Shown here piece after piece: positions 59,022-64,000 of a stretch of DNA of 64,000 bases; within the stretch, counting starts at the first letter, position 1, and each line of letters begins with the position of its first letter. The stretch is from contig OZ018409.1 in assembly GCA_963969595.1 (NCBI GenBank), positions 15,966,975 through 16,030,974 of the forward strand. The letters run 5' to 3'. The notes under the pieces were generated by a model, which saw only the letters and a list, made by a program, of their open reading frames with translations, searched no databases and was not told the origin of the DNA. The position numbers were made by a program, and so were the translations under genes. Source of the DNA: Neckera pumila. Lineage: Eukaryota; Streptophyta; Bryopsida; Hypnales; Neckeraceae.

Positions 59022-60272
59022 CTAGGGCGTAGGGTCATCGTCGTTGAAGCTCGAACGATGCACGGGTTCAGAGGAAGGAACGAAAGGAAATTGACTGAGG
59101 GCGAGGTCATCGAACTCGAGGTCGAGAGAACCACTCACCGGTACAATCGCTGGGCTGGGCGAGGACATCCTCAAGAGGCCCGTAGCTGCGGTTTGGGTTG
59201 CCGACTGTGAATTTGTCGTCGACACACCGGACACGTTCTGCAACTCGCTCGCAGAGGTTGGACTGGGAGCCGGCGTCGCTGTTTCTCCCTTCATGGTCTT
59301 CAACCACGTTTGGATATTATGCAGCATAGAGCGGGTTTCTGCAAATTCGGCTACCATTTGCTCCCTACTTGCAGCATCAGCTTGCCTCTCCGCTGCCCTT
59401 ATCCTATCCGCCTCTGCCTCCCTGTCCTTCAACTCCTGGATGGTCTTCGTGAACCCCTCCACCGTCATGGACTGCTTCTTCCTGTACCGATCGCCCAGAC
59501 GTTGCAGATGCGAGACTTCCATCTTCACATCGGCCTTATCCTCCGAAAGAGCCTTCTCCTTACTGCTCCCGCCCTCAGTCGCTCCAGCCGCACCCTGTTC
59601 GGACGGAGCAGTGGCGGCCCTGGAATGCCTTATGGCGTCCACCGTGTCCTTGTATTCCGCCCTGGTTGCCGCAGCTCGATTCAGACGCGCTTGAAGCTCA
59701 ACGTCACTTTCATCGTCCTCATCATTGTCTATGACGATGACTTCAACCTCGGCCTTCTCCTTGGCTTTCTCCGCAGCCAGATCTCGCCTCATCTTCCGGA
59801 TAAAGTCAATGCATATTCTCTCCTCGGGAGAGGGTGCAGGAAGCTGCAAGACGAGGGTGTCGATCTGGACTTGGGCAATTGTAACCATCTTGGCCTTCTC
59901 CTTACCGCCCACGGGAGCCAGGATCACTCCATCAAGACGGGCCCGCGTCTCCTTCACCCTATCTGCCAAGGAGTTATTGCTCGGCGGATTGGGCACGGAG
60001 CCCACCTCGGCACGGACCGTGTTGAACTCCAGCAACTCGTCAGCAGTCATAAGCGACTTCATGTCGTCCACTTGCTGCTGCATGTCTTCGAGTTGCAACC
60101 TCAAGGGTGCCTCAGGTGTGGCCGATTCGGCTCCAGCAGAAGTGGTAGCTCCTGCAGCTGGCGCGTTCGATGAAGGTGGAGGCGCGGCTTGTGAAGACGA
60201 TCCGCCCTGATCAGAACGTGCGTTCTGATCCACTTGAGAGGGAGTGGCAGGGATGGTGGAAGGAGGGGTCAT
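59022..60272 (-). CDS. Low-complexity coiled-coil protein, 416 aa
   Basis: An intact frame from ATG 60272 to the stop at 59022; the frame is open back to about 60388, so an upstream exon is possible. N-terminal 60 residues are Ser/Ala/Pro-rich. A coiled-coil stretch follows (LRLQLEDMQQQVDDMKSLM), then a charged Lys/Glu helix (AAEKAKEKAEVEVIVIDNDE), a second long helix near 59300-59560 (KDREAEADRIRAAERQADAA), and a Ser/Thr-rich acidic tail. No enzyme motif and no zinc knuckle, so it is not a clear retroelement Gag. It probably makes a structural or scaffold partner for its neighbours. The long plus-strand ORF through the same bases (59310-60173) is a GC-rich shadow. Confidence 0.55.
   Translation of the reverse strand: MTPPSTIPATPSQVDQNARSDQGGSSSQAAPPPSSNAPAAGATTSAGAESATPEAPLRLQLEDMQQQVDDMKSLMTADELLEFNTVRAEVGSVPNPPSNNSLADRVKETRARLDGVILAPVGGKEKAKMVTIAQVQIDTLVLQLPAPSPEERICIDFIRKMRRDLAAEKAKEKAEVEVIVIDNDEDDESDVELQARLNRAAATRAEYKDTVDAIRHSRAATAPSEQGAAGATEGGSSKEKALSEDKADVKMEVSHLQRLGDRYRKKQSMTVEGFTKTIQELKDREAEADRIRAAERQADAASREQMVAEFAETRSMLHNIQTWLKTMKGETATPAPSPTSASELQNVSGVSTTNSQSATQTAATGLLRMSSPSPAIVPVSGSLDLEFDDLALSQFPFVPSSEPVHRSSFNDDDPTP
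60206..60235. repeat. Palindrome GATCAGAACGTGCGTTCTGATC
   Basis: Perfect inverted repeat of 10 bp around a central TG at 60210-60231, inside the 5' part of the coiled-coil ORF. Relatives occur at about 60400, 62683 and 62840, and inside the family M MITEs. Confidence 0.6.
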
Positions 60273-60710
60273 CACGATATCCACATCGTGAGATGGCTTG
60301 TGGTAGGTTAGGGTGAGAGGGACGACATGATCAGATGGGACACCCCCACCCCGCCCAGGTGGAGACGTCGGTCAGGGAGCAGGAGGGTGAACACCTTCGG
60401 AACGGACGCTCTGATCCTGCACAGACGGAAATAGGGGCCTTGGCGATGGAGGATCCAAGGCCTCGTCATCCTCGTTCCTGTCTTGGTCCCGGGGAGACGA
60501 AGGGCAAGGCGACGGAGTGTCGAGGTCTTCAAAGCGGCCGCCCTAATCCCGCCTCCATGGAGTGTATGCTTGTGCAGGACTGCCGCCGGGAGCGACACGC
60601 TCAGGACAATCGTCTTGACCCTCACGATGGAATCGGGGGACCGGAGGTGTCACCGCACCGCGCTCGCTAGCGAGATCATTTGTGACCGTCATCTCGCTGG
60701 CCGCCGGGTT

Positions 60711-63700
60711 CTATGACTGCTCCACCAAATCATCTGACTCCGTGTCGCTAGGTTCGCGGTCTCCTGTCTCGTCCTCATCCTCATCCTCATCTTCGCTGTC
60801 GTCGTCGTCGTCGCTCTTGGGTACGTCATCGTCGTCCCCACCTTCGGACTCGGCTCCCACGACAGGTTCATCACCGGCTACGTCGCCGGCGTTGTCGTCG
60901 TCGGCAAATTTGTCGACGATATTTCGAGCGGCGTCGGCCTCCACTTCTTCGGCTGTCCAAATCGGTTCTTCCTCCAACGTCATCGGAGGCGTATTCCTGT
61001 CGTAAACATACCTCAGGGCGTAAGGAGGAGGGACCAAGAAGTCGGGCCACATCATGGAACCAATCCGATTGTGAACTCTGTGCCGGAAAAGACCTTTTTC
61101 GGAAGGGAGCATGAAGGACACGGAGCTACGGCACAACATCTGCAGTCAGAAGCCAAGACGTTGTTAGATAATGCGATACTTAGACTTCACCAACTTGGTA
61201 GGATACGATAAGTGGGATAATAGAAAGAGCAGGTCACTATCTTACCGTGCAGGCAGAGATCGGCTTGGCCCCGGCAAACAAGAGCATGACCGTGCCTTGG
61301 TCCCTGCAGAACTTGTCGATGAAGCGGAGGTACGTCTCATACCGGAGCTCAAAACCGGACAACATCATCGGATAGTCATGGCGACAGACATCCGCGGTTT
61401 TGTAGCTCTTGTCGTCCGTCTCCAACGGTTCCTCTTCATCCGCCGAAAGTTTTGGAACGATGCCCTCCTGGTCCACGAGCTTCGAGTTCATGAAACTCTT
61501 GGAGTATCTCTGCAGGTACATAACGATGTCTTCGCTCTTGTCCTTCACGAGCGGTTCGCCCTTGCTGCGCTTGTAAACGCAGTCGTGCGTGAGTTTGTGT
61601 CCCGGCAACACGTCCTTCAGCATGTTCTACACTGTGGCCAACCTCCTCTTGTTTAGGATGACCATCCACGTGTGCACGAGCTTGGACATATTCTTGTTCG
61701 TGACCTTGTTCACGTGCTTCAGCACATACTTGTACGCAGAGTTGATCTCCATTTTTCCCACCCTGGGAAATTAGCGGAGGTCCATGATCCCGACCTCGGC
61801 GTACTTCCAGCTTGCGGGTCCGGGAGAGCAGGTCGACCAGTATTCATTACGGTAGAGATAGAGTTGAGGGTCAAAATTCATCGTTGGTTGACTCCACCTG
61901 CAAACCGAGGCGCGTGAGTACTGACCAACACTGGTCGACCTCTTGTTGTTCTGCATGACTCTGTCGATGGCCGCGACAAGGTCATTCGGTTTCGGTTCCT
62001 TCTTCGCCCCCGACTTGGATTCCACCTTCAGCCAGGAATCACCAAGTCCTTGAAGAACCCGCATGTGGAAGCCGTTTATACCGAGGACCGCCTTCAAATT
62101 CCGCCAGTTCTCTAGGGCGAGGTCACCACTGTCCTTGTCGAAGACGTCCACGGCCTCAAGAATTCCCAATCGCTTGGCCCTTGCTACCAACTCCCTCACG
62201 AGTACTGTCTTGTGCTTCTTGTTCGTGCACCACTGACCGAGTGAGAGGGCCGTGTTCTAGCAATACGGCTTCCTCAAGTACACTTTGGGTGGGGCGTCCA
62301 AGATTTTGCGTCCCAGCTCACCGACCGCGGAATCGTCCAATCCGGACAATGCCCTCAACTGATTCTGAGACCACGTGATTGGCCTGTATGGCTTGCAATC
62401 CCCATCCGCATCTACCTTCTCCTTGAAAGGGCAGTCCGAATCGAGGTCGTGCAGATCGCCGGAATCCTCCGAGTCGAAGACATTCTTCCAGACCGCCCAT
62501 GTGTCGTCCGAGGCCATGGAGAGCTTGCGCTCCCCCCCCTTCTCGAACTCATAGGGCTTTTTCGTCCCACTGGTGTTCTTTGGACTGAAGGTTGCATCAA
62601 AACTCTGCTCCACCTTCTCCCGGAACACCTGCACATGGACGGAAGACATACGTAAATGGGCTGGTAACACACAGGTTTAGGACGGCCGTTCTGATCCTAC
62701 CTCCTACCGCAGACACTAGCGATATGTGGTGAGGGACATTCAGTTTGAACCATGTAGAGCTAGTCCACTAATCTCTGGCAGTATTATTAACTACTTCATA
62801 CACAATGTACTGCGTGATCATAACTACAAGACGTGAACATCAGAGCGTGCGTTCTAGAGTGTTGGCTTGTCATAATACCTGGAACCTCTTGAGTTCGTCC
62901 TGGTCTTCCGGGTTCGCATTCTTCCGGAATATCGACGGTTTTCCTGCGGCCACCCATAGGTGCCGGCAGTGAACGATGGTTGCCGACACGGACGTCAGGA
63001 ACGGGATGCTTGTGTTCCCGTCATTGCACTTCGATGACAACGCGTGAAGGTGGTCCTTGTTCTTGGACCATACGATCTCGCATATCCAATTCTGCATGGT
63101 CTTGGATATATTATCGTCGTCGACGGCGAACTCCCCCGAAGTGATTCCTAGCGGCCTTCCATGTGTGTTGGCCGTTGATGATCTTGAATTTCCCGCCATC
63201 GACGCAGTCCTTCCAGCAGGTTGGCCTGACCGGCATGTCGGGCATGACTGTCAGGATTTGTTTCGTGAAATTCAGCTTCACGATTTGGTCGAGAATTTTC
63301 ACCACTCCACCATCTTGAAGCGGCCTATAGATTATGCCTGACTTCTCGTCTGCGTTCACCATGTCCTCCAAGTTCAACTCAAAGTAATTGCCACGGCCGA
63401 AGATGTACATGTAACGCGATTTCTCCTTGAACTTCTTGTTGGCCTGGGCCTCGGCCTTCAAGCACCTCCTCATTTCGGATTCCTGCCCGCGCTTAGCTTG
63501 CGGTTTGAAATCCACCGGCACTATCAGCTTCTCCGGGATGTCCGCTGGATTGAATGGAACCGTATTCGGGTTGTCAACCCATTTCCCGTCCTTTTTCTTG
63601 TACGCGACGGACCGAGCTTGCTCTTCGGTTATTTCCGGGTACTCCGGTAATGAGCTTTGCGTCGACATGCTCGGGGCTCCTTCGGACGTCTCTGAACTCG

Positions 63701-64000
63701 GTGGGTTGACCCGCTGTCGCCTGGTCCACCTATTCGCATCCTCGCCTTCCGTAGGCGACGATGGACCTGCGTCAGCCTATGCGGGCTTGCGTTTCTTTGT
63801 CTTGACTTTGACATTAGGGCGCCTCTCCTTGGGGATAGCGTCCCCCGCTTTCTCACCCGTCTGACTTCTGTTCAATGGTTCGGGTGCCGCCGTCTTCCGC
63901 TCTGGAGTTTGTTGCTGCCGTGGTGCAGCATGACCGGCTGCGGATTGCTGTTGCTGGTTCTGCACCGGCGCTTGGCTTGGTGGGTTTGGTCTAAGCCGAC
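60711..64000 (-). pseudogene. ParB-like / DNA-methyltransferase-like protein gene, broken and cut by the window edge
   Basis: One minus-strand frame can be followed from the window edge to 60711. Segments: Gln-rich and basic N-terminus; a domain with FKIINGQHTWKAARN (GQH at 63173-63165) resembling the ParB/DndB-type GQH(R) motif; a mixed alpha-beta middle; FIDKFCRDQGTVMLLFAG (61330-61270), which resembles the FxG motif of N6/N4 DNA methyltransferases but lacks the second Gly; then an Asp/Glu-rich tail (60840-60720). Probable introns: about 62877-62632 and 61241-61142; a third may span 61918-61760 and would remove the TAA at 61771. Lesions: TAG 63777, one extra base in the C5 run 63133-63137, TAG 62257 and TAG 61627. 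ParB-methylase fusions are known in phages and bacteria. Assignment is by motif only. If the start is ATG 63668, the first TAG lies outside the gene. Confidence 0.5.
62632..62877 (-). other. Intron of the ParB-like gene carrying two MITE-like palindromes
   Basis: Donor CCAG-GTATTATG and acceptor CATGTGCAG fit an intron on the minus strand, and the reading frame closes across it. It contains AGGACGGCCGTTCTGA (about 62680-62695), identical to the core of the MITE palindrome at about 24996, and CATCAGAGCGTGCGTTCTAG (about 62838-62857). Confidence 0.45.

Noticed and set aside
59310..60173. 287-codon open frame on the plus strand
   Set aside because: It overlaps the minus-strand coiled-coil ORF completely. 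GC-rich coding DNA commonly leaves the opposite strand open, and the translation has no motif.
59022..60272. Retrotransposon Gag interpretation of the coiled-coil protein
   Set aside because: No zinc knuckle, protease or reverse transcriptase was found nearby; composition alone is not enough.

Overview
The window reads as nuclear DNA of a land plant. It holds a plant-type leucine-rich-repeat receptor kinase (signal peptide, LRRNT, LRR exons in multiples of 3 nt, one membrane helix, RD kinase) with short GT-AG introns, in a very AT-rich background full of non-autonomous DNA transposons. The piggyBac-type transposase, the ParB-like gene and the short introns make me lean to a seedless plant such as a bryophyte. 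That is inference; no marker here fixes the species.

Layout. 1-4.8 kb: AT-rich repeats, pieces of a TTAA-flanked transposon family and two large foldback elements. 4.8-12 kb: a decayed piggyBac-like element. Its transposase frame (6483-9722) keeps one reading frame and all catalytic aspartates but carries nine in-frame stops, and a CACTA miniature element sits 3' of it. 12-19.7 kb: a complete 920-bp TTAA-flanked element, nested foldbacks and unclassified AT-rich repeats. 19.7-29.6 kb: an intact 16-exon LRR receptor kinase gene on the minus strand (819 aa predicted; all splice phases agree) with several miniature elements in its introns. 29.6-50.7 kb: no confident gene; hairpins, foldbacks, tandem repeats and more TTAA-family copies. 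50.7-54.4 kb: a second copy of the kinase half of the receptor gene, in the same orientation, cut off at a miniature element and frameshifted near its C-terminus. 55.6-56.2 kb: a 617-bp TTAA-flanked element with 18-bp perfect terminal repeats.

56.7-64 kb differs sharply from the rest: GC-rich, densely coding, all on the minus strand. In 5' to 3' order it holds a decayed gene (truncated by the window edge) with a ParB-like GQH motif, a late stretch that looks like a DNA-methyltransferase FxG segment, and an acidic tail; then an intact low-complexity coiled-coil ORF; then an intact two-exon FCP1/NIF-type HAD phosphatase-like gene whose catalytic aspartates are replaced by glutamate. No transposase, integrase or reverse transcriptase was recognised there. 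This cluster is the best candidate for an undescribed system, perhaps a large mobile unit or a domesticated or virus-derived block.

The window also contains its own natural controls. Several transposon insertions have a related empty site elsewhere in the window (12084-13011 against about 43260; 31682-32611 against 785; 13597-13965 against about 43695; 42008-42086 against about 31570), so insertion at TTAA can be read directly. All sequence comparisons here were made by eye; no alignments or database searches were run.
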